Shown here in pieces: positions 1 to 6,841 of a stretch of 64,000 bases of DNA (its first letter is position 1; each line of letters starts with the position of its first letter). Source of the DNA: OFTM10 sp964196195 (lineage in GTDB: Bacteria; Actinomycetota; Acidimicrobiia; Acidimicrobiales; Aldehydirespiratoraceae); the NCBI GenBank assembly GCA_964196195.1, contig CAXMSE010000034.1, forward strand, positions 1 to 64,000, in the 5' to 3' direction. The notes beneath the pieces are model-generated. The model worked only from the letters and a program-made list of their open reading frames with translations, did no database searches and had not been told where the DNA came from. The translations under genes and the position numbers were made by a program.

Positions 1-30
1 CCTTAGAGGCTTGACCCTCTACGAACCACA

Positions 31-52
31 GTGAGGCACCATGGAGCCTCAC
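31..52. repeat. 22-bp near-perfect palindrome
   Basis: GTGAGGC and GCCTCAC form outer arms around a CCATGG centre with a single symmetric A/A mismatch, giving a 22-bp dyad. It lies 119 bp before the first copy of the 28-bp direct repeat. It could be a recombination or protein-binding site; no function is assigned. Confidence 0.5.
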
Positions 53-169
53 GAAAAGTATCGTACGGCTGCGCGTGAACTAGGACTCCCTGTTCCCGGG
101 ACGGGGAGGAGTGGCTGTCCGAGTCTGCCGGGTCAGGGAAACGTAAATTGCCGTCCGCCATGCGCCGCC

Positions 170-197
170 TCTCTTGTGCCCCTGAGGTGCCCCTGGC
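170..197 (+). repeat. 28-bp direct repeat, copy 1
   Basis: Identical over 28 bp to 540-567. Inside it the nonamer GTGCCCCTG occurs in two near-tandem copies (start of the unit and 11 bp later). The flanks of the two copies differ, so the match is sharply bounded. Confidence 0.75.
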
Positions 198-539
198 CGG
201 GACGCGCCATGGTGCAGGGCTGCACCGGTTGGTCCACCAACTTGCCAGGGCGACCGTCGCGTCCATTTGCGGTTCGAGGGCACGACACAGGCAGATCCAT
301 GCATGCGCTGGACTTGGGACCTAGTGGTAGAGCCTGTCGGGAGGCCAGGGTCGAACAATCTCATCATCGTCGAGCGGCCGGCGGCGTTGGGTGAGAACGA
401 TCACAGGGATAGATGGGTGGGGGTCCCTCGGCACATGACCCCCATCGATGCCTAAAATGCCCAGTTTCCAACGCTTGCCAGGGATTTGCGGGTGGGTGCG
501 CACGTTCAACCAGCGGGGACCCGCTCATTCATGTTGGTT

Positions 540-567
540 TCTCTTGTGCCCCTGAGGTGCCCCTGGC
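540..567 (+). repeat. 28-bp direct repeat, copy 2
   Basis: Second identical copy of the unit at 170-197, 342 bp after the end of the first and 66 bp from the 3' end of the tRNA-Pro gene. Two copies next to a tRNA suggest attachment-site remnants, but the repeat does not match any part of the tRNA itself. Confidence 0.75.
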
Positions 568-633
568 GGAATCTGGCCTCGCAAGAGGAGGTTGCTAGAG
601 CTCTCAAAAAGGTACCCTGACCAGCTTGTTTGT

Positions 634-710
634 TGGTCGGGACGGCGGGATTTGAACCCACGACCCCCTGCTCCCAAAGCAGGTGCGCTACCGAGCTGCG
701 CCACGTCCCG
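634..710 (-). tRNA. tRNA-Pro (anticodon UGG)
   Basis: Read on the minus strand the gene folds as a standard cloverleaf. The acceptor arms CGGGACG (704-710) and CGTCCCG (638-644) pair fully. The anticodon stem CCTGC/GCAGG encloses the loop TTTGGGA, giving anticodon TGG, and the T-arm carries GGTTCAAATCC. The terminal CCA is encoded (634-636) after an A discriminator base. Length with CCA is 77 nt. It decodes CCA and, by wobble, other proline CCN codons. Confidence 0.97.
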
Positions 711-778
711 TTCAGTCATGAGGGTATCGGGCCCAGCGGGGAGGGCCGGAAAGAATCTGGGAGAATTCGTCAAGTCAT

Positions 779-794
779 ATTGATAGTAATCAAT
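779..794. promoter_or_regulatory. palindrome upstream of the ArsI/CadI-like gene (candidate operator)
   Basis: ATTGAT-AGTA-ATCAAT is a perfect 6-4-6 inverted repeat in an AT-rich patch that stands out from the GC-rich surroundings. ATCAA/TTGAT half-sites recall ArsR/SmtB-family operators, but no such regulator gene is visible within this window, so the assignment is an inference. Confidence 0.45.
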
Positions 795-817
795 CTATCT
801 GTATGGTGGCCATCCTG

Positions 818-845
818 TTGACAGATCGACAGATATCAATATCTA
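818..845 (+). promoter_or_regulatory. probable sigma70-type promoter with embedded palindrome
   Basis: A consensus TTGACA (-35, 818-823) is followed after 16 bp by TATCTA (-10, 840-845). The palindrome AGATAT-CA-ATATCT (831-844) fills the spacer and overlaps the -10, where a bound repressor would block RNA polymerase. The SD-like GGAGTAAAGG at 856-865 and the ATG at 874 follow directly. Confidence 0.55.
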
Positions 846-873
846 CTATCCATCCGGAGTAAAGGAACCCATC

Positions 874-1317
874 ATGCGCCTGCAACTCGCCCTCGACGTC
901 AGCAACATCGACGAGGCCGTCGACTTCTACACAAAGCTGTTTGCCACCGAGCCCTACAAGCGCAAGCCCGGCTACGCTAACTTCGCCATCGCCGACCCGC
1001 CGCTCAAGCTCGTCCTGTTCGAGAACTCCGACGGCGGAGGAACCATCAACCATCTCGGTGTGGAGACCGAAACCGCGGAAGAGGTCGCTGGCGCGGAGGC
1101 CCGCCTCGAGGGGAGCGGACTCGACACCACCGGCGTCAACGACGCCGTGTGCTGCTACGCCGGCAAGGTAGAGACCTGGGTCACCGGCCCCGACAACGAG
1201 CGCTGGGAGTGGTATCTCAAAACCAGCGACACCGATGAGTTCGGCACCGATGAGACCGCACCGTTCAAGAGCGAGGCCGTCAGCGTGCCCGCCGGCGGCG
1301 GCGCCTGCTGCGCCTGA
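874..1317 (+). CDS. ArsI/CadI-family glyoxalase-fold metal(loid) resistance protein
   Basis: A 147-residue single-domain vicinal-oxygen-chelate protein. The N-terminal beta-alpha-beta unit (RLQLALDVSNIDEAVDFY), His60 in NHLG and Glu112 in WEWY fit the metal-binding pattern of the family, with Gln4 a possible third ligand. A vicinal pair Cys93-Cys94 (DAVCCYAGKVETWV) matches the thiol pair that binds trivalent arsenic in ArsI C-As lyases and is shared with cadmium-induced CadI. A second vicinal pair lies at the extreme C-terminus (GGGACCA). The GGAG-type ribosome site at 856-865 supports the ATG. Whether the substrate is an organoarsenical (ArsI) or the protein is a cadmium-responsive CadI cannot be decided from sequence. 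The gene stands alone behind a palindromic promoter; an ArsC-like gene lies about 18 kb away, not in the same operon. Confidence 0.88.
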   Translation: MRLQLALDVSNIDEAVDFYTKLFATEPYKRKPGYANFAIADPPLKLVLFENSDGGGTINHLGVETETAEEVAGAEARLEGSGLDTTGVNDAVCCYAGKVETWVTGPDNERWEWYLKTSDTDEFGTDETAPFKSEAVSVPAGGGACCA

Positions 1318-1362
1318 TAACCCCGATTGGGGCCTGCGGTCACCAGCGGGCAGTATGGAGAG

Positions 1363-2514
1363 ATGACCGAGGCCTACATCATCGATGCCGTCCGCACGCC
1401 CACCGGTAGGCGAGGCGGCTCCTTGTCCGCGACCCATCCCGCCGATCTCGGCGCGGCGAGTATCTCTGCCCTACTCGACCGCACAGGCATCGATCCGGGT
1501 GCGGTGGAGGATGTGATCTTCGGCAATGTCGACTCCGTCGGCGGACAGGCGGGCGACATTGCCCGTAGCTGCTGGCTCGCCGCCGGTCTGCCCCAGCACG
1601 TGCCGGGGGTCACCATCGATCGCCAGTGCGGCTCGGGCCAGCAGGCTGTCACGTTCGCGGCCATGGGCGTGATGGCCGGCGTTCAGGACCTCGTAGTGGC
1701 GGGTGGTGTCCAGCAGATGTCGCAGATCCCCATCGGCGCCTCGATGGCGGCCGGCGCCGAACTCGGCTTCGCCGATCCGTTCACCGGATCGACGGGCTGG
1801 GTCGAGCGGTACGGAACCCAGGAGGTCTCCCAATTCAGGGGGGCCGAACTAGTGGCCGAGAAGTGGGACATCAGCCGGGCTGAGATGGAGGAGTTCTCCT
1901 TCGAGAGCCACGAGCGGGCGATCCGGGCGATCGATGAGGGCCGCCTCGATGCCGAGATCGCTCCCGTCGGTGATTTCCTCATGGACGAAGGACCCCGCCG
2001 CGGCGGTTCGATCGAGAAGATGCAACAACTCGCGCCGATCAGCGACGGGGGCCGCATCACCGCCGCCCTCGCCAGCCAAATCTCAGACGGCTCCGCTGCC
2101 CTCCTCATCGCGTCGGAGCAGGCGGTGAAGGACCATGGCCTCACCCCGCGGGCACGAATCCACCACATGAGCGTGCGGGGCGACGACCCGATCTACATGC
2201 TCTCGGGACCCATCCCGGCCACCGCCCACGCGCTCGAGAAGACGGGCATGAAGATCGACGACATCGACCTGTTCGAGTGCAACGAGGCATTTGCCTGTGT
2301 CCCCATGGCCTGGATGAAAGAACACGACGTCCCCCATGAGAAAGTCAACGTCAATGGCGGAGCCATCGCGCTCGGTCATCCCCTCGGCGCATCAGGGGCC
2401 AAGCTCATGACCACACTCCTCCACGAGCTCGATCGCACTGGCGCCCGCTATGGCCTCCAGACCATGTGTGAGGGTGGCGGCCAGGCCAACGTCACCATCA
2501 TCGAGCGCCTCTGA
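1363..2514 (+). CDS. thiolase (acetyl-CoA acyltransferase)
   Basis: A 383-residue thiolase of normal family length. It condenses or thiolytically cleaves acyl-CoAs in fatty-acid degradation or acetoacetyl-CoA formation. The nucleophilic cysteine is Cys89 in DRQCGSGQQAV. The second catalytic motif NGGAIALGHPLGASGA carries His339, and the third cysteine is Cys369 in CEGGGQ, so all catalytic residues are intact. An upstream in-frame TTG at 1327 would add 12 residues unrelated to the family; ATG 1363 begins directly with the conserved TEAYIIDAVRTP. GGAGAG lies immediately before the ATG, too close for an ideal ribosome site. It is separated from the upstream metalloprotein gene by 45 bp. The substrate chain length cannot be read from the sequence. 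Confidence 0.93.
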   Translation: MTEAYIIDAVRTPTGRRGGSLSATHPADLGAASISALLDRTGIDPGAVEDVIFGNVDSVGGQAGDIARSCWLAAGLPQHVPGVTIDRQCGSGQQAVTFAAMGVMAGVQDLVVAGGVQQMSQIPIGASMAAGAELGFADPFTGSTGWVERYGTQEVSQFRGAELVAEKWDISRAEMEEFSFESHERAIRAIDEGRLDAEIAPVGDFLMDEGPRRGGSIEKMQQLAPISDGGRITAALASQISDGSAALLIASEQAVKDHGLTPRARIHHMSVRGDDPIYMLSGPIPATAHALEKTGMKIDDIDLFECNEAFACVPMAWMKEHDVPHEKVNVNGGAIALGHPLGASGAKLMTTLLHELDRTGARYGLQTMCEGGGQANVTIIERL

Positions 2515-2520
2515 CACCGG

Positions 2521-2537
2521 CCGCGCCGACGGCGCGG
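2521..2537. terminator. GC-rich hairpin after the thiolase gene
   Basis: CCGCGCC-GAC-GGCGCGG forms a perfect 7-bp stem with a 3-nt loop starting 6 nt after the thiolase stop. No T-run follows, so it may be a Rho-independent terminator of the U-less actinobacterial kind or only an RNA-stabilising hairpin. Confidence 0.45.
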
Positions 2538-2583
2538 TGGTCGGGATCACCCAAGTTCCTCAGGGCGACGCCGATCCTGCCGA

Positions 2584-3111
2584 TTGTCGGGTGTGCACGA
2601 TGACGACCTCGAACCTGCCGCGGTGATCGATCCCCGGCTCGACAATCGCTTCGACGCGGCTCTTGCCGACATCGAGGCACGCGAATCCGAACGAGCGGCC
2701 AGCCGCGCCATGTGGCATGCCCATCATTGGGCCGAGGACTACGACCGCTGCCTGATCGTGGGCGGGCATCCGCTCTGCCGACGCTGCTTCACCCTCTATC
2801 CGATCGCCTTGGCCGTCGCTATTGCCGGCCTCGCCGGCGCCGTTCTCTGGCCGGCCCACCTCGACCTCTGGTTCATATGGCTGTTGTCGGTGCCCGCCAC
2901 CGTTGAGTTCATGCTCGAACAGTTGGGCGTCGTGCGCTACTCGGCGCGCCGTCAGGTCGCGGTGACCACGCTGCTGGCTCCCGCCCTCGGAAGTGGGTTC
3001 GCCCACGAGCTCGACAACTCCTGGGCATGGGAGTTCTGGGGTCCCGTTCTCGTGTTCAGCACCCTTTGGTTTCTCGCCGCGCTCGGTGGTCGGCGCCGCC
3101 GCAACAGATAG
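2584..3111 (+). CDS. DUF2085-like small membrane protein
   Basis: A protein of about 175 residues with a hydrophilic N-terminus (1-40), a cysteine/histidine segment HHWAEDYDRCLIVGGHPLCRRCF (about 47-69) and then three to four hydrophobic helices (about 75-165) ending in a basic tail. The GHPLCRRCFTLYPIAL pattern resembles the PxCxRCTGxY motif of DUF2085 membrane proteins, whose function is unknown; the paired Cys/His residues suggest metal or disulfide chemistry. The start is uncertain: TTG 2584 and in-frame GTG 2593 are both possible and neither has a strong ribosome site. The gene ends 7 bp before the next start, so the two are probably co-transcribed. Confidence 0.65.
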   Translation: MSGVHDDDLEPAAVIDPRLDNRFDAALADIEARESERAASRAMWHAHHWAEDYDRCLIVGGHPLCRRCFTLYPIALAVAIAGLAGAVLWPAHLDLWFIWLLSVPATVEFMLEQLGVVRYSARRQVAVTTLLAPALGSGFAHELDNSWAWEFWGPVLVFSTLWFLAALGGRRRRNR

Positions 3112-3118
3112 GTGTCAC

Positions 3119-3553
3119 ATGGCTCAGTACCACGCAGAAATCAACGTGAAGACGTCGCCGGATAGGGCCTTCGCCTACCTCGCCGATCTGGTGAACCTTC
3201 CCGAATGGGATTCGAGTGTCCGCAAGGCGACCCTGATCGACGGTACGGGCCCCGGCGTCGGCGCCCGCTACGACGTGACGGTCGGTTTCTACGGCAAGGC
3301 CCTCGATGCCACCTACGCGATCACCGGCCTCGACGCGCCCACCCTCATCACCTACACGACCGAGGGCAAAGCCACCGGCAGCACCGAGATCGTGGTGCAG
3401 CAACGCGGTGACGACACCGTGATCGTCTACAACTCCACGATCCAGATGCGGGGCTTGGCGCGCCTGTTGGACCGCGGCCTGCAGGTGGCCTACGACGGGA
3501 TCGGTGAGAATGTCGAGAAGGGCATCGCCAAGCAGCTGCGCTCGGCGCGCTAA
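3119..3553 (+). CDS. SRPBCC (START-like/polyketide cyclase-type) protein
   Basis: A 144-residue single-domain protein beginning MAQYHAEINVKTSPDRAFAY, the typical first strand and helix of the SRPBCC superfamily. PEWDSSVRKATLIDGTGPGVGARYDV follows, then the central beta-sheet and a long C-terminal helix (about 118-140). Such proteins bind hydrophobic ligands in a helix-grip cavity; the ligand here is unknown. A longer reading frame begins further upstream inside the previous gene, but the domain itself starts at ATG 3119. TAGGTG 6 nt before the ATG could be a -10 element for a leaderless transcript. It converges on the carD gene, with their stop codons 1 nt apart. Confidence 0.82.
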   Translation: MAQYHAEINVKTSPDRAFAYLADLVNLPEWDSSVRKATLIDGTGPGVGARYDVTVGFYGKALDATYAITGLDAPTLITYTTEGKATGSTEIVVQQRGDDTVIVYNSTIQMRGLARLLDRGLQVAYDGIGENVEKGIAKQLRSAR

Positions 3554-3554
3554 C

Positions 3555-4034
3555 TCAGACGAGGGCTCCGTCGACCTTGGCCATGGCATCGTCTTCCTCG
3601 ACATCGAGCGCGAACGCAAGCTCAGACACCAGCACGCTGCGGGCCTTGGTGTAGAGCGACTTCTCGCCCGCCGACAGGCCCTTGGCCTGGTCGCGAAGCG
3701 CGAGATTGCGAACCACTTCGGCCACCTGGTAGACGTCGCCGGACTTCAGCTTCTCCTGATGGTTCTTGAACCGGCGCGACCAGTTGGCGGGCTCACGAAC
3801 GTCGCGCTTACCGAGCACCTCGAAAAGGTCCTCGACGTCTTCATGCGAGATCGGCCAGCGCATCCCCACCTCATCGGCCTTGTCGACCGGCACCGCCAGC
3901 GTCATGTCGCCGTGGGCCATGCGGAGAACGAGATACTCGGTTTCTTCGCCGAATGCCGTTCGTTTCTCCTTCTTCTCGATCACGGCCGCGCCATGGTGGG
4001 GATAGACGACTCGGTCGCCTGGCTTGTAGCTCAC
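3555..4034 (-). CDS. carD: CarD-family RNA polymerase-binding transcription regulator
   Basis: A 159-residue protein close to the length of mycobacterial CarD. The N-terminal RNA-polymerase-interaction domain (residues 1-60) reads VSYKPGDRVVYPHHGAAVIEKKEKR and continues with EYLVLRM and MTLAVPV. The C-terminal part is all-helical (LFEVLGKRDVREPANWSRRFK to the end) and would contact promoter DNA. CarD stabilises open complexes and tunes rRNA and housekeeping transcription. An upstream in-frame ATG (4145) exists, but the conserved domain starts at GTG 4034, which is preceded on the minus strand by a GAGGACGG ribosome-site-like stretch. It is transcribed divergently from the secreted glycosidase-like gene. 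Confidence 0.93.
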   Translation of the reverse strand: MSYKPGDRVVYPHHGAAVIEKKEKRTAFGEETEYLVLRMAHGDMTLAVPVDKADEVGMRWPISHEDVEDLFEVLGKRDVREPANWSRRFKNHQEKLKSGDVYQVAEVVRNLALRDQAKGLSAGEKSLYTKARSVLVSELAFALDVEEDDAMAKVDGALV

Positions 4035-4125
4035 GTGAGAACCGTCCTCGAAAGATGGCGCGTAACCGCGTGTCAAGGATGCCAGCTGGGCCGTGGTTCG
4101 GAAACGTGCCGGCGATGGTGGGGCC

Positions 4126-5193
4126 ATGTCGGCTCGGCCTAGCATCTCCGCGGTGCGCAGGGATTGGGTGCTCGCGGTGGTGGTGTCGTTGGGCTTTCTC
4201 GGTGGTGGCGGGGCCTATGTGGCCCAATCGCGGGTGGAGCCGCCGGTGCCGGTGGTGGTGGAGATCGCCTCTGTGGACGCACCCATGACCGCGGGAACCC
4301 TTCTCGTGGCCGAGCCCATCGCGCGCACGATCGACCCCTATTCGGGCTATGGCACTTGGGTGGACGTGTTCGACTACGTGCCCGCCTACGCCGGCAGCGA
4401 CCCTTCGGTGACCCCGGCGACGTTGGCGGAGATGGCCCGCCTCGGGGTGGGCACCGTGTACCTCCAAGCGGCCCGCCTCGACGACCGGACCCCCGATGGG
4501 CTCGAGGATCCCTGGCTGCTCGCCGAGGTGCTCTTCGAAGCCCACGATCTCGGCATGGATGTAGTGGGGTGGTATCTGCCCAGATTCGGCGACGACAACG
4601 CCGACCTCGATCGCATCGTTGCGATGGCCGACTTCGAGGTGCTCGGGCACCGCTTCGACGGTATGGCGGTGGATATCGAATGGACCGGCGACGGCATCGA
4701 TCATGACACACGCTCTCAGCGTCTCGTCGAGCTGAGCGGAGCCGCACGAGAAGAGCTCGGTAGCGAGCCTCTGGGGGCAATCGTGTTGCCGCCGGTGCAG
4801 ATCGAGGTGGTGAATCCTGATTTCTGGCCCGACTTCCCCTGGGCAGGAATCGCCGATCAATACGACGTGTGGCTCCCGATGAGCTACTGGTCGTTCAGAT
4901 CGGAATCGTCGGGGTACGGCGACGGCTACGCCTATCACGAAGAGTCGGTGCGTCGGTTGCGTGCCAATCTGGGTGATCCGATCGCCCTGGTGCACGGAAT
5001 CGGAGGAATCGGCGGCACCGACGGGATCGACGACAACCCCGATCCGCCCGAACCCCTCACTGGCATCGACGAGATCGAACGGTTCGTGGACGCATTGGCC
5101 GACACGGGATCGATCGGCGGCTCGATGTACGATTGGAACACACTGGAACCGGCGGTGAGAGAACGCCTGGCCGAGCTCCTCAGCGGCCGCTGA
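4126..5193 (+). CDS. membrane-anchored or secreted putative glycoside-hydrolase-like protein
   Basis: A 355-residue protein with an N-terminal signal-anchor (basic RRDW followed by about 20 hydrophobic residues, LAVVVSLGFLGGGGAYVAQ) and then a domain that looks like a TIM-barrel glycosidase. It has alternating hydrophobic strands and acidic residues, for example VGTVYLQAARLDD, DVVGWYLPRFGDDN, FDGMAVDIEWTGDG and YDVWLPMSYWSF. The DIEW segment after a strand is a plausible catalytic acid position. No specific GH family can be assigned by eye. ATG 4126 is preferred over GTG 4093 because the signal-anchor follows it directly. Its 3' end overlaps the convergent gene at 5180 by 14 bp. Confidence 0.6.
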   Translation: MSARPSISAVRRDWVLAVVVSLGFLGGGGAYVAQSRVEPPVPVVVEIASVDAPMTAGTLLVAEPIARTIDPYSGYGTWVDVFDYVPAYAGSDPSVTPATLAEMARLGVGTVYLQAARLDDRTPDGLEDPWLLAEVLFEAHDLGMDVVGWYLPRFGDDNADLDRIVAMADFEVLGHRFDGMAVDIEWTGDGIDHDTRSQRLVELSGAAREELGSEPLGAIVLPPVQIEVVNPDFWPDFPWAGIADQYDVWLPMSYWSFRSESSGYGDGYAYHEESVRRLRANLGDPIALVHGIGGIGGTDGIDDNPDPPEPLTGIDEIERFVDALADTGSIGGSMYDWNTLEPAVRERLAELLSGR

Positions 5194-5920
5194 GGGCGAG
5201 GGCATCGGTGACCCGGGCGAAGTCGGACGGCCTCAGCAACTCGCCCAGTTCGGCCGCGATGGTTGTGGCCTCGGGCAGCGACGCGAGCAGCCAGCGGGCG
5301 AAGGAACCGTGGTCGAACCACGCCGCCATGGCAGGGGTGAGGGGAACCCAATCGACGCCGGTGCGCTGGGCCTGCTGATGCACGGTGTGCCATTCGGTGT
5401 GCACGGCGCGGCGACGGTGGCGCAATCCCTCCGGCGTGAGACTGCCCTCACTCAGGGGATGAAGGCACGAGAGTACGGGCCACGGAGGCGGCTCACCGAG
5501 TGGTGAGTCGAGGGTGAGCTCGAGTATGCGATGCAGCCATATCGCGTCGTTGAGCTGGAGGGGAGTGGACGCGGGCGGCGGAGTAGGAAGCCCGAGAGCC
5601 CGCCTTCCGGCATCGAGCAGCAGGGACTCTTCCTCATCGACGAAGAGGGCACCAGGGCGTTTGGGCTCGACCACCACGGCGGTGTCGCTGCGGTCGATCG
5701 CCAGGGCCAACGGCAGCTTGTGCTGGGGCCGCCACCCGAAAGGGAATGCGACGGCCCCCACCGCAGGACCGCACCTCACCCCGTGGATCGGGGTCCAGTC
5801 AGGCTGGTCGGCAAGGGTGGTGAGCGCAACCACGGATCCATCGATCAGGCCGACCGCCCGATCTCGGCGGATCGCATCGTCGGCGAGGTGTTGGAGATGT
5901 TGAGGGATAGGGCGGGTCAT
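5180..5920 (-). CDS. uncharacterised 246-residue protein
   Basis: Not recognised. The protein is soluble in appearance and begins MTRPIPQHLQHLADDAIRRD. It has an internal repetitive beta-rich half (AVGLIDGSVVALTTL, RCGPAVGAVAFPFGWRPQH, DTAVVVEPKRPGALFVDEEESLLLDAG) and a helical C-terminal half with several tryptophans (DAIWLHRILELTL, EWHTVHQQ, MAAWFDHGSFARWLLASL). No signal peptide or metal motif is seen. GGGAGT lies 7 nt before ATG 5920 on the minus strand and fixes the start; an open frame continues about 120 codons upstream without domain-like composition. It is divergent from the GNAT gene, with a 95-bp intergenic space. Confidence 0.7.
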   Translation of the reverse strand: MTRPIPQHLQHLADDAIRRDRAVGLIDGSVVALTTLADQPDWTPIHGVRCGPAVGAVAFPFGWRPQHKLPLALAIDRSDTAVVVEPKRPGALFVDEEESLLLDAGRRALGLPTPPPASTPLQLNDAIWLHRILELTLDSPLGEPPPWPVLSCLHPLSEGSLTPEGLRHRRRAVHTEWHTVHQQAQRTGVDWVPLTPAMAAWFDHGSFARWLLASLPEATTIAAELGELLRPSDFARVTDALALSGR

Positions 5921-6015
5921 CGTGGACTCCCAAAGAGCAGGGGTGACGACGATCCGCCCGGATCGCAAGGGAGCCCCATTGTGACCACTGGGTGTGACAG
6001 CGCGAAACTCGCCGG

Positions 6016-6753
6016 ATGAAGGATGAGCGCCACGTCGAGCTCGAAGCGTTGAGCGACCGGTCGATGCCAGGACTTCGCCGGGACCGCGTCGGCGACTGGG
6101 TGTTACGAGCAGCGCTCGCTTCATCGGGCCGAGCCAACAGCGTGTGGGTTCGCGGCGACCCCGGCTGCGCGGTGACCACTGCGATCGATCGGGTGGAGCA
6201 CTGGTACAGCCAACGCGCCATGACGCCGATCTTCCAGGTCTTCGAGGGCAGTGATCCCGAGGTCGACCGTGAGCTCGACTCACGCGGATACCGCACGGTC
6301 ACCGGCGCGGCGGTGATGACAGCCGACCTCGAGGGCCTGGATCTTGGCACCCCATCAATGGGTCGGTCGTCGTCGTCAGGGTCCGCGGATCCGTCGTTCG
6401 CATCGTTGGTGGGTGACGACGACCGGCTGGCGGAGACGGTGATGACACCCCTCGACAAGTGCTTCGTCACCGTGTTCGACGATGACGGCGGCTTGCTCGG
6501 GGGAGGTCTCGGCGTGGTTGACGGCCGGTGGCTCGGGGTGTTCGCGATGAACACGCGGCCCGAGGCCCGCCGTCGGGGGGTGGCACGGCGGGTTCTGGGC
6601 GAGTTGATCGAACGGGGTCGAGAGAACGGGGCCGCGACGTCGTGGCTCCAGGTGATGCCCACCAACGATGTAGCTGGGGAGCTCTACCGATCGGTTGGGT
6701 TCGTCGAGAGCCATGAGTATCACTACCGCGCCGGTCCCAACTGGCGTAAATGA
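6016..6753 (+). CDS. GNAT-family N-acetyltransferase
   Basis: A 245-residue acetyltransferase. The C-terminal half is a classical GNAT domain: motif A strand LGVFAMNTRPEARRRGVARR with the acetyl-CoA pyrophosphate loop RRRGVA (about 185-190), then helix LGELIERGRENGA and motif B ATSWLQVMPTNDVAGELYRSVGF. The N-terminal half (VELEALSDRSMPGLRRDRVGDWVLRAA) resembles the extra domain of two-part GNATs that acetylate small molecules. Substrate unknown. The N-terminal half includes a serine-rich linker SSSSGSADPS at about 117. It is transcribed divergently from the unknown gene ending at 5180. Confidence 0.85.
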   Translation: MKDERHVELEALSDRSMPGLRRDRVGDWVLRAALASSGRANSVWVRGDPGCAVTTAIDRVEHWYSQRAMTPIFQVFEGSDPEVDRELDSRGYRTVTGAAVMTADLEGLDLGTPSMGRSSSSGSADPSFASLVGDDDRLAETVMTPLDKCFVTVFDDDGGLLGGGLGVVDGRWLGVFAMNTRPEARRRGVARRVLGELIERGRENGAATSWLQVMPTNDVAGELYRSVGFVESHEYHYRAGPNWRK

Positions 6754-6810
6754 GTGTCACACCCCGTCGGCAGGATGCTGGAGAAGCCCGACGGGGGGTC
6801 TGTACCCGCC

Positions 6811-6816
6811 TAGGAT
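6811..6816 (+). promoter_or_regulatory. candidate -10 element of the methyltransferase cassette
   Basis: TAGGAT lies 25 nt before the GTG start. GGAG (6831-6834) between them is a ribosome site, so this transcript would have a short leader rather than none. Confidence 0.35.
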
Positions 6817-6841
6817 CACCTTTCGACCACGGAGCAGCTGA

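Larger units (their letters stand above)
1..633. other. gene-free stretch with dyads and a 28-bp direct repeat
   Basis: No convincing coding sequence is seen on either strand; the open frames here look like composition artefacts. The stretch holds a six-base inverted repeat (TAGAGG/CCTCTA, 4-9 and 16-21), a longer dyad at 31-52, two copies of a 28-bp direct repeat (170-197 and 540-567) and an 8-bp stem at 418-425/437-444. It lies directly downstream of the tRNA-Pro gene in that gene's direction of transcription, a usual location for integration scars, but no integrase is visible. Confidence 0.5.

Noticed and set aside
418..444. Intrinsic terminator
   Set aside because: The stem is 8 bp with an 11-nt loop, but no T-run follows and no gene ends nearby on either strand.
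170..567. CRISPR array
   Set aside because: Only two copies of the repeat, 342 bp apart, with no regular spacers and no cas genes.
525..773. Minus-strand open frame across the tRNA-Pro gene
   Set aside because: It is the antisense/sense read of the tRNA itself (AQLGSAPALGAGGRGFKSRRPD is a familiar artefact), with no domain.
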